A stretch of DNA of 64,000 bases from the NCBI GenBank assembly GCA_018136815.1, contig CM030932.1:2440234-2504233 (forward strand), given 5' to 3'. Both the position numbers and the translations under genes were made by a program. Origin of the DNA: Isochrysis galbana. Its lineage: Eukaryota; Haptophyta; Isochrysidales; Isochrysidaceae. The notes below the pieces were generated by a model that saw only the letters and a program-made list of their open reading frames with translations, did not search any database and had not been told where the DNA came from. Positions 10,402-18,667 of the stretch are shown piece after piece. How positions within the stretch are numbered: the stretch's first letter is position 1; the number at the start of each line of letters is the position of its first letter.

Positions 10402-10665
10402 GTGTTTCCCAGCTTCAGGCGATGGTGCGTACAAAACCAAGCTGTATCGACCGTGTTTGCCGGTGATGACCATGGCTTCGTAATTAATGCACTGCGAGAG
10501 GCGCGCTTGAAGGCCATCGATAAAATTATTACGGAGGGGGCCCGAAATATATTTCCGCGCGGCCGTCAGAGGCCTGAAATTGAGTATTTTTATTTTTCGA
10601 AAATGTTGCCGGAGGACGGAGGACCCCGGATTTTTTTTGCGGATCTCTCATACCAGAACCTATAG
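10402..10665 (+). pseudogene. Gene fragment, 87 codons, unrecognised
   Basis: The frame has natural composition (FVINALREARLKAIDKIIT, then RPEIEYFYFSKMLPEDGG) but no ATG start and no upstream exon in sight. It may be the displaced C-terminus of the LINE-like gene that is interrupted by repeats just upstream. No family is recognised. Confidence 0.3.
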
Positions 10666-10689
10666 GGAGCTTATTTAGGTCCTTGTTTG

Positions 10690-11725
10690 CCCATTACCGA
10701 TGGTGCCCTCCGCACCCATGACGTCGACTTCTCGTTCTGCAGTCGCTCTGCGAGACTCTCTCTCTCTCTCTCTCTCCGTTCGCCTCTCCTCGGCCGACGG
10801 CAGGAAGATTCGTCCCAAACATTCTCCGGTCCCCCCCGCGCGAGGTTCTTCTCCTCCGCGCGCGGTTCGTCTCCTCCGGCCGTCGTTCGTTCCCCCCCCG
10901 CGCGCACTGTTCCCCCCCCTTCGCTGCGATTCCTCTCACGATTCCTTCGATGATTGCCTCCATCTCGTCCGTTCTTCTTCGCGATTCTCGCGGAGGGGGT
11001 ACCAACGTTTAACATTAGTTTCGCCGCGTTTTCGGTAAAAGAAAGCAAGAACGAATGGCACGCGCCTCGCGTCTCGCGTCTTGTTTCGTCGCCCCTTGCT
11101 CGTCGCTTGTCTAGAAGGTCTCTCTGCACATCGCCTTCTTCCCCCCGCGCGAGTTTGGACCTCTCCTCGACCCTCCGCGTTGGCTTCAGCGGACGAGTTT
11201 CACTATCACGATAGTTCGAACCCTTCGTTTGCGTAGTTTTGCGCTCTCTTTCCGTATTTTTTCGCGTATGACGAGCGATCGCGACCTCAGCCTTCGCCGC
11301 GCGGGGAGGGTTTGTTTATCGTATGATTCCGGAGTGTTTACGTTAGTTTTCTGAGCCCAAGGACTTTGGTTTTTGGGGTTTTCGTGAGTGGTTTTGTAGC
11401 AACTTCGTCGAGTCCCACCGTGTTCCCAAGCGAGTCCCCCCGAGTTCCCGAGTCTATACCCCGAGTCAACGAGTCAATACAAGCCAAGCACGCGCCTGAG
11501 CCATCCCCAGTCGCCTGCCACCACCTCCCACAAGCCTCCTTCCACACTTCCGCGCCCTCCGTGCTCCGTGCGTGCGTCGTGCGTCGTGCGTCGATCACCA
11601 TGCCCGTAGTCACCCCCGAGGAAAGCTCCATGAGCTCCCCACAAGAACCGCGTTCCGCGCTAGCTGCCGGCGCGCCCTCGCAGGCAATCTCCAAGAGTGA
11701 GATAAGCCTTGCTCTGACACGATAG
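10690..11725 (+). mobile_element. Second decayed retroelement leader with S-x-LAAGA peptide
   Basis: A CT-repeat-rich, pyrimidine-biased leader of about 900 bases precedes a short ORF at 11600-11725 (MPVVTPEESSMSSPQEPR, then SALAAGAPSQAISKSE). This peptide aligns well with SGLAAGAPSRLVPKEE encoded on the minus strand near 39100 and more weakly with the ORF at 4183. No polymerase follows. I interpret it as the truncated 5' end of a retrotransposon. Confidence 0.35.
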
Positions 11726-12110
11726 CTCTCGGGGGATTTTCTCGGTCCCCCGGTAGCTCTCGGGGGGGCTGTTGGCGATCGGGAGAAAATTTCCCCCCGA
11801 TAGCTCTCGGGGGCCCCCGATAGCTCCTGGGGGGCGTTGGCTCCTGGGGGGTAACATAAATATAGAATCATAGAATATAGGGTATAGGGGCTGTTAGTAG
11901 GCCCACGCCGCCCTGTTAATAGCATGGGCCCCGGCCGCCACTAATAGTATGTAATATGTAAGCTCCTCGGCACTAATAGTATGTAATATGCTAGCCAAAA
12001 TGGACTAATAGGTTGTAACATGTTAGGGCAAATTCCAACATATTCACAGCCCTAGTGGCTAGTGGCTAGTGGCTAGTGCAGTAGCGATACTAACTCCTAT
12101 TAGAGTAGAC
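11722..12110 (+). repeat. Cluster of short direct repeats
   Basis: The word GATAGCTCTCGGGGG or a close variant occurs about five times between 11722 and 11850. CACTAATAGTATGTAATATG occurs twice near 11939-11991, and GTGGCTA occurs three times in tandem near 12056-12076. It lies just upstream of the reticulon-like gene and is non-coding. Confidence 0.5.
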
Positions 12111-12216
12111 TCGCCCCCCCTGCGCGCATTCAAATTCCCCCGAAGACACCGTCCTTCTAAGCGCGCAGCGTAGGCCCGACAGTCAGCCTACCCACCCGCA
12201 CATCGGCATCAGCCCT

Positions 12217-13167
12217 ATGGTGCTCACTGAGATTTCGCCCAATGTGTCCGTCGGATCTACGCCGACAAAGAAGGCTCCGATGCCCGATGCGCTCATCGCT
12301 GCCGCCGTGCCTGCTCATCCACCACCGCCGACGCCAGCGCCCATTGCTCCGCCCGCCCTGCTGCAACTCCAAGTTCAAGAGTCCGAGGCCGAGGAGGGCG
12401 CCGACAACGTTATTGAGCACTTATCACGCAATCCAAAGCTTGCTCGCATAGTCTTTGCCATTGGTCAAGCAACTTTCTTGTCACTCTACTACCTAGACTC
12501 ATCCATTGCAGCACTTTCCTCGTGGGCTGCCTTGGGCGCCATTGTTGCCGCGTCAGTCGCCTCGATGGTGTCTCCTAGGAGTCGGGAGCCGGTGCAGCTC
12601 TCCGAGTTCGACCTTGCTCCATACATATCACAACTGGTCGAGTTCGTCAACACCGCCATTGGTCTGCTCCATCGGATCCGCTCTGGAGACTCAAGGCTCG
12701 GCTTGAAGGCCGGCCTTGTGCTTCGGGCTGCAGCTATGGTATTCCGTCCATTTTCGATGTTCACTATCATGTGGCTCTCCTTCTCTGTCATGGCTGGACT
12801 TCCCCTGATCCCACAGTGGGAGGCTTTCGTTGAGGAGGGGCGGTTGAAGATCCATGCGCTCCTGCAGCAGCTCAAGAAGATGGCCATGATGCGCATGAAG
12901 ACCATGGCAACTGACATGCCGAATGCCAAGTATGTCCTTGGTCTGGCGGCATTTGCGATCTGGTATCGGCTCTCCTGGACTGACATGGGCCTCGCCATTG
13001 TTTTTGGTGCACTTGCTGCGAAGAGCCGATACTTCGGTGGTGATTCGGTTGAGTTCAACAAAACGATCGAGTCAGCTATGGCAGGTGCACAGAAAAAGGC
13101 GCGTCGACTCACCATCTCGGCACGCTCAATGTTCAGCCCACGCAAGGCGGACGAGAAGGTGGACTAG
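12217..13167 (+). CDS. Reticulon-like multi-pass membrane protein
   Basis: 316 residues, intronless, from the ATG at 12217. The N-terminus is Pro/Ala-rich and disordered. It is followed by paired hydrophobic stretches: RIVFAIGQATFLSLYYLD with LSSWAALGAIVAASVASM, RAAAMVFRPFSMFTIMWLSF, and YVLGLAAFAIWYRLSW with MGLAIVFGALAAK. The last segment before the third hydrophobic block (LPLIPQWEAFVEEGRL) resembles the end of the reticulon homology domain, in which a hydrophobic hairpin is followed by a short amphipathic helix. The C-terminus is basic. Reticulons bend ER membrane through such wedge hairpins. The assignment rests on topology and a local motif, so another ER-membrane family remains possible. 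Confidence 0.45.
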   Translation: MVLTEISPNVSVGSTPTKKAPMPDALIAAAVPAHPPPPTPAPIAPPALLQLQVQESEAEEGADNVIEHLSRNPKLARIVFAIGQATFLSLYYLDSSIAALSSWAALGAIVAASVASMVSPRSREPVQLSEFDLAPYISQLVEFVNTAIGLLHRIRSGDSRLGLKAGLVLRAAAMVFRPFSMFTIMWLSFSVMAGLPLIPQWEAFVEEGRLKIHALLQQLKKMAMMRMKTMATDMPNAKYVLGLAAFAIWYRLSWTDMGLAIVFGALAAKSRYFGGDSVEFNKTIESAMAGAQKKARRLTISARSMFSPRKADEKVD

Positions 13168-13444
13168 ACTTTTTCTCAGCATGTAAAGCCTTCGAGTCCA
13201 TGCACGAATTTTTGGACGGGCAAAGAGATGGTTCGTCAAAGGCACTCGCATGTAGCGAGTAATAATGCTGTTCGGTCTTGCGGGTGACGTCTGCGCCTGA
13301 CGGAAATTTAGAGAGGCGTATAGCATCGCTTGCCGTCTATCTCAAGTGACCAAGATGGCGCAAAAATGACCTACCATGCCACATAGTTTTACGCACCACA
13401 TATCATTAAGCAATGGTCCCCGTTTACCCTTTACTCCATTTCGA

Positions 13445-13715
13445 ATCAACAAAAAACTTTTACTTTTAACTTTTAATATTCTCGCCTCGCGCGTGGCTGT
13501 GGAGTTAACTATTGTAGCCACGCCCATTTCCCTTCCTCTCCCTCACTTCCCGCCTTGCGGCTACTCCCCTCGTGCTCTACTTAGGGGCCCAGGTTGCGGG
13601 GGGGGCTGGGTTGGGCGGGGTGCACCGGCCCCTAGTCCCTAGTGCCCTAGTGCCTAGTGGTCTGTTCTCGTTCTCGCGTCTTCCTCCTGTGCCTCTGGGT
13701 GGCCCGTTTCATTTT
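13445..13715 (+). repeat. Interspersed repeat family R1, copy with the full word order
   Basis: AAAAAACTTTTACTTTTAAC, then ATATTCTCGCCTCGCGCG, TGTAGCCACGCCC, CTACTTAGGGGCCCAGG, TTGGGCGGGGTGCACCGGCC and CTTCCTCCTGTGCCTCTGGG. It matches 5925-6190 and the reverse complement of 25330-25550 over most of its length. A small tandem CCCTAGTGCCTAGTG run sits inside. Confidence 0.65.
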
Positions 13716-13948
13716 GCTGTTGTGTCGTGGGTGTCTCGGCGCTAGTGGGTTTTGTCCTTCGCTCGTGGTGTTTTTGCTTTCGCGAGGCGTATACCCGGGG
13801 AGGGAGATGTGCCTCGACCTCAGGCGAGCCTCTCGGCCAGGCCGAGTGCTTTCGCCGGGGAGAGGCGAGGACGTCGCGGGCGGTGGCGGGCACGGAGAAG
13901 CGGGCGGGGCCGGGGGGTGTGACGACGTCGACCACTTCCTGCGTGGCC

Positions 13949-15316
13949 TTAAGGCATGACGGGGCGGGCGGAGTCGAGGGCAGGGGGAGAGAGGGCGGGG
14001 GTGAGAGTCGCCGCTGGCGAGAGGCAGTCGAGAACAATGGAGGACAGGGAGCGGTCCAGGATGTGCTCGGAGGCGAGGGTAGGGGAGGAGAGGGGGCGTC
14101 GGAAGAAAGCGCGGAAGGGCTCATGAGCGAGGATGCATCGCGTGGAGAGGCGGCGGAACCACGAGTTGTAAGAGTCGGGGTCGAGGTCGTACGCGAGGGC
14201 CGACGTGGAGCCGAGTGGCAAGGAGATAAGGCGAGGCGGGCGGTCGGAGCGGGGCGCGTCGAAATCGAGTGGGTCGTAGGTGAGGTCGTAGAGGCCGGGT
14301 GAGGGCGGCGATGACGAGGGTGGCGGGAGTGGGGGAGGCGGCGGGGGCTTCGCCGGTGGGGGAGGTGGCGGAGGTGGCGGGGGAGGCGGCGGCGGCGGAG
14401 GGGGAGGTGCCGTCGACGTCGGCGGAGGCGGTGGGGGTGCTGTTGTCGGCGGCGGTGGCGTTGGGTGGGGAATCGGGGAGGTTTGGGTGGATTGGAGGTA
14501 GAAGAGGTGGTGTGCTATGGCGGCGGCGAGTGATGAGTCGGCGGCGAGTGGGTAGGGATGGGCGATGGCGAGCGCGGGAGGGGGGGTGGTTGGGTGGGGT
14601 TGCTGAGGGGCGTGTGTCGGAAGGTGGGGAAGGGTGTGGTAGGTGGGTGAAGGCAAGGGAAGGGAGATGGGTATGGAGGGGTGATGATTGTAGAGGTGGA
14701 GCGGTGACGGGGATGGGATGGCGCCCGGCGGAAGCCGGTAGAGGTTGGAGTCAATGAGAGGAGGGTGGCCGGGCGAGGAGTGCGAGGAGAGGTGATGGGG
14801 TTGGTTCGGCTGGGGCAGATTGGTGAAGGTATGCTGAGGGTTCGGAAGAAAGGGGAAAAGGTGGGTAGTGGGGAGGGCAGGGACGGCGGTGAGGGCGTCG
14901 GGCGGGTCGAGAGGCGAGGGCTTGGGCGTGGCAAAAGGCGGGAGAGGGGAGTAGAACGCTGGCCGTGCAGGTGTGGCGGTGGTATCGGTGTGTTGTGGCC
15001 AGTGTGGCTGTGGTTGTGTGGATTGTGGGTAGATCATGTGAGATGGCTGGTGAGAGTTGGGTGAGGCGGATGGGGCTGGAGGAGCGGCGGTGGTGGGGAT
15101 GCGAGGAGTGAGGAGAGGATGGGAGGGTGAGGAAGGCACCCCTCCGCTACCATGTTGCGGATCGTGTGGAGCTGTGGCTGTGGTGCGAGTGGGTGTGAGT
15201 GGAGGATGAACTGTAACATGAGATGTAGGGCCCGACTGGAGCATGGGGGGTGAACAACGGGGAGCCGGGGAAGCGTGCGGGGACGGGGCCGAAGACATGG
15301 GCGCACACTCAGCCAT
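13949..15316 (-). CDS. Proline-rich Gag-like protein, 455 residues
   Basis: The start is the ATG at 15314-15316 (MAECAPMSSAPSPHASP). The frame is open further upstream but without an ATG. Most of the protein is Pro/Ser/His-rich and includes a long poly-Pro run (14335-14410). The last 110 residues are ordered: LYDLTYDPLDFDAPRSDRPP, then DLDPDSYNSWFRRLSTRC and SEHILDRSLSSIVLDCLS. A tryptophan-containing helical segment after a disordered Pro-rich region is reminiscent of retrotransposon Gag. It ends in VMP and a stop without pol. Its 5' side (15317-15700) is a purine-rich leader. An alternative is a hydroxyproline-rich cell-wall protein, but there is no signal peptide at this ATG. Confidence 0.35.
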   Translation of the reverse strand: MAECAPMSSAPSPHASPAPRCSPPMLQSGPTSHVTVHPPLTPTRTTATAPHDPQHGSGGVPSSPSHPLLTPRIPTTAAPPAPSASPNSHQPSHMIYPQSTQPQPHWPQHTDTTATPARPAFYSPLPPFATPKPSPLDPPDALTAVPALPTTHLFPFLPNPQHTFTNLPQPNQPHHLSSHSSPGHPPLIDSNLYRLPPGAIPSPSPLHLYNHHPSIPISLPLPSPTYHTLPHLPTHAPQQPHPTTPPPALAIAHPYPLAADSSLAAAIAHHLFYLQSTQTSPIPHPTPPPPTTAPPPPPPTSTAPPPPPPPPPPPPPPPPPPAKPPPPPPLPPPSSSPPSPGLYDLTYDPLDFDAPRSDRPPRLISLPLGSTSALAYDLDPDSYNSWFRRLSTRCILAHEPFRAFFRRPLSSPTLASEHILDRSLSSIVLDCLSPAATLTPALSPPALDSARPVMP

Positions 15317-16172
15317 CACGGGGCGCAGCAGCACGAGAACGGGGACGGAGGACGGACGAGGAGGCACAGGGAGCGCTCGAGCGGTGGCGCAAAGCGTAGT
15401 CAAGACACGGAGGGAAAACGTCACGCGCGGGGGGGGAAGGGAATCGCGCGGGAAAGAACTAGACAAAAGGGGGCCGGAAACTCAAGGAAGCACTCGGGGA
15501 GAGACGGGAGGGGAGAGAGGGGGAGGGCTTCCGCGGGGGAGCCGGGAAGAGGAGAGGAGAAGGGAGGGGGGGCGGACCGATACGGGACGATACGGGAAGG
15601 AGGGAGCTGGGGCGCGGCGACGGAGAGGGAGTCGCGCGGGAAGACCTAAAAATGGAACGTACGAGGGGGAAGTGTACCCTCTACCCGCGACACCCCCCTT
15701 TACCCGCAACAGAAATTTTAAATTTTGATGTAGCTAGCACGTCATGTAGCATGTAGAACGTAGAAAGAAGGATACGGGCGCACCAACGCCACCCAAATGG
15801 AAAGGGGGCCTTACCACGCAAGTGTACGCCTAATATTGTCGCCGGGGACGGGAATAGAAACGAAGGAGAAAGCTTGGATAAGTAGAACTATACCTCGTCG
15901 CCGTCAGAGTTGTCGTGGATGCAAATTGGGCTGAAGATTGAAGAGACGAATGTGCTGCTCCGGTTCTCACTAGTGAGCATGGTACGAGGTCATCCATATC
16001 CGTCACTCTCGGAGAATATTCAGCATTATCCAGTTGGTGACGAGCGCTAGGCATTGAACAGAGCTTTCAACTTCATTGTGAAGTGGTGCTTGTGATTGTC
16101 CCAAGTTCAAAGGGAATCGATCTCGCCTCCCCCTCGGTACCAAATACAACGCATGCGACGCTCATCGAGGGC
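15317..16172. other. Leader and intergenic sequence
   Basis: Bases 15317-15700 are strongly purine-biased on the plus strand (pyrimidine-rich leader on the minus strand). Bases 15700-16172 include a duplicated ACGTAGAA/CATGTAG word and the probable 3' region of SBPase. No gene seen. Confidence 0.3.
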
Positions 16173-17477
16173 TCACATGGGCTGGCCTTCTGTAGAAGCG
16201 CCCGTTACTGAGGGTCCGACCAAATCTACGAACCGCTGTACCTCTGCGCGCGAGCCGACAGCCATCTGCGTCTTTTGACCTAGCGATGCCACCTCAACAT
16301 CGAGTAGAGAGGTTGAGCCATCCGAGGATGCACCACCGCACTTCTCAATCAAATACGCGAGTGGAACAGCCTCATGCAACAGGCGAGCGGGCCCAGAGCC
16401 TCCGGGTTCGGCGGGTGTGCAGAAAACGCCCTTACCCTTGACGATGAGCTGCATCACATCCAACACCTGCAAGCGAGTAGCGAAGGGAGATCACAAGTCG
16501 GGCGGGAAAAGTTGTACCATGCAAAGCAGGTAGTGCCAAAGAACTAGCACGCCCTTCCGATTGGGCTCTCTTTGTGGAGGGGGCTTTCTCACCATGCCAC
16601 CGGTGTATCGGAGTTGGTATCTATTTTTCTGCCAGAAGTCGATGAGGGAGGCATATCCTTCGTGCTCGGTCATCACACGCAGGTTACCAGGAGCAAAGAG
16701 ACGCCCTTCCTCGATGGTGTTGTACGTATTTGCAAGCACCCACCGCCCTTGGTCCGCCGGCCAATCACTCCCCACGAGAAGAAATTCGGCGACGCCCTCG
16801 ACGTCGGGTAAGCCCACTGTGAGCGTGGTTCGCGGGCCATAGACGCAGGCTCCGGCGGCAAGCATCGACCTCCCCGTCACGTTTAAGAGCGATGGTGCGC
16901 GCCAGACGCCAAACAAAGAGCCGACAGCAAAGTTGGTGTCGATGATCGAGGAGCCATCGAGGGGATCGAGGCAGACCGAGAGCGCATCGAGGTCTGAGGG
17001 GACGGCTGAAGGGACCGTGGCGCCGCGCCGCTGCTGCTGCCTCTCCTGTTGAATCATCAGGTCGATGTCCTCGGAGTAACACCCAGTTGGCTCGAGGCAT
17101 CCAAGCGGATCAAGGGGCGTGGAGACGGCCGCGATGCCGCTGCATTCTCGAAGTGCATCGACCATGAGCTGCTCTGCTACGAGGTCAATCGCGATTTGCT
17201 CGTCCCCGTATTCATTGAAGCACGAGTATGAGTCGCACGATGCTGTACGGACGCGGGAGGCCACGTCCATGCAGGCGGAGCCGAGCGCAGAGAGCACCTC
17301 GCTCACACGCTCGCTCACGTCCTGCTGCGCGAGCCAGTCGTCCAACGTGAGCTCCTCGGAGTAGTGCGTGGCGTGTGTCATTGCACGCGCCCGTGTGCGC
17401 GCGCGCCCCGCCGGCCCGCGCGCCATCTGGAGCACGGCGGTGCCACTGAGCAGCATGAGGGAGGCGAGCAGCGCCAT
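16173..17477 (-). CDS. SBPase: Sedoheptulose-1,7-bisphosphatase-like protein, plastid type
   Basis: Gene model: exons 17477-16593 and 16466-16173, intron 16467-16592 (126 bases, GTGAGA...CAG), 392 residues. The splice joins RYTGGM to VLDVMQLIVKGKG, exactly as the family requires. The start MALLASLMLLSG gives a signal peptide followed by a basic transit-like region, as expected for a plastid bounded by extra membranes. Conserved parts: VRTASCDSYSC (the redox cysteine pair of SBPase, C-x4-C), FNEYGDEQIAIDLVAEQL, the catalytic DPLDGSSIIDTNFAVGSLFG, YGPRTTL, APGNLR and CGGASSDG. The enzyme removes the C1 phosphate from sedoheptulose-1,7-bisphosphate in the Calvin cycle and is activated by thioredoxin. 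Oddity: the usual SEE metal-ligand motif reads STPLDP. Confidence 0.85.
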
Positions 17478-18667
17478 CTCTGTGTGAGCAAAGAGGAGAG
17501 GGTTCGGTCCGTCGGAGAGAGGGGTTGGGTGCTCGCAAGTAGAGGGATTGCTCAACGCGGCGCGCGGTGCCTCTCCTCGCGCTCAGCGCAGGCGCCGTGA
17601 GAGAACGGGGAGGGGAGGGGAGTGAGAGAAGGGTCCGAGTTGGCTCTCCTGCTGGCTCGCCGCCCACTGGGAGCGAGAGCGAGAGACCCCAGAGGAGAGG
17701 GAAGATCAACCTCCCCCCCCCCGGTATCGAACATCGAGCGATAGACCCCGATCATTGCCCTCGCCGCCGAACCACCGCCGTGCCCCCCCCCCTGATATCG
17801 AGATCCCTCAAGGGGCCCCCCTTCGGCATCGGGTAGGAGGATCTCCCCTCCCGCCGCCCCCCCGGCGCTCGCTCGCCCCCCCCCGTGGTATCGAGATCCC
17901 TCAAGGGGCCCCCCTTCGGTATCGGGTAGGAGGAGATCCCCCCCCGCCGCCCCCCCGGCGCTCGCTCGCCCCCCCCCGTGGTATCGAGATCCCTCATGGG
18001 CCCCCTTCGGTATCGGGTACGCCCCCCCCCCCCCCCCCCGCGCGCTCGCTCGCCCCTCTTCCCCTGTGCGTGGCCGCCGCGCGCGCGAGGGAGGGAGGGG
18101 GAGAGGCGGGCAGGAGAGGGGGGGGGGGGGGGCACGGGTGAGTACAAAATTGCAGTGAGGGAGAGAGAGAAGAGCGACTCGAAGCGAGGAAAGTAGAAGA
18201 GGGGGGGCAGAAGAGAGGAGAGGGGAAAGGAGAGGGAGGGAGCGCACCACGCGGGAGTGTTGGGGAGGGGAGAGGCGGGAAGTGAGAGGCGAGGAAGGAA
18301 GAGAAATGGGGAGGAGGAAAAGGAAAACAGGGAGAGAGGAAGAAGATGGGGTGGGGGGGGGGGGCGAGAGAGGAGAGGTGGCGGGGGGCGGCGGCGGGGG
18401 GGGGGGGAAGGGAGAGGAGTCGAGCCGAGGGGCCTGGCAAGAGGTGGAGAGAGAGAAGGGGGAGGGGGAGAGAGAGGGAGAAAGGGCGGGGTTAGGATTA
18501 GGGGGAAGAGGGGGTGGGAGGTGGGGGAGAGAGAGAGGAGAGAGAGAGGGGGAGGGAGGGAGGGAGGGAGGGGGGTGGCGCTCGCTCCTGCCGTGCAGCC
18601 TGAGCAGGGGGTTGGGGAAGGGGTCTGTGGGTTTGGGGGGCGGAGCCGGCGGCGGCGGGGGGCCGCG
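17478..18667. promoter_or_regulatory. Divergent intergenic region between SBPase and NOT4
   Basis: Both genes are transcribed outward from this 1.2-kb segment, so it must hold both promoters or 5' leaders. It contains the tandem repeat at 17740-18040, long C and G homopolymers and purine-rich plus-strand sequence from 18100 to 18660. No TATA box is seen. Confidence 0.5.
17740..18040 (+). repeat. Tandem repeat, unit about 93 bases, three copies
   Basis: TATCGAGATCCCTCAAGGGG occurs at about 17797 and 17889, and again at 17983 with CATGGG at the end. Each is followed by CTTCGGNATCGGGTA and a CGCTCGCTCGCCCC block. A degenerate fourth unit may precede them near 17725. The unit has no coding frame. 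Confidence 0.75.

Noticed and set aside
13727-14302. A Gly/Arg/Glu-rich plus-strand frame opposite the proline-rich gene
   Set aside because: Composition reflects the G-rich strand; the minus strand has an ordered C-terminal segment, so it is the better reading.
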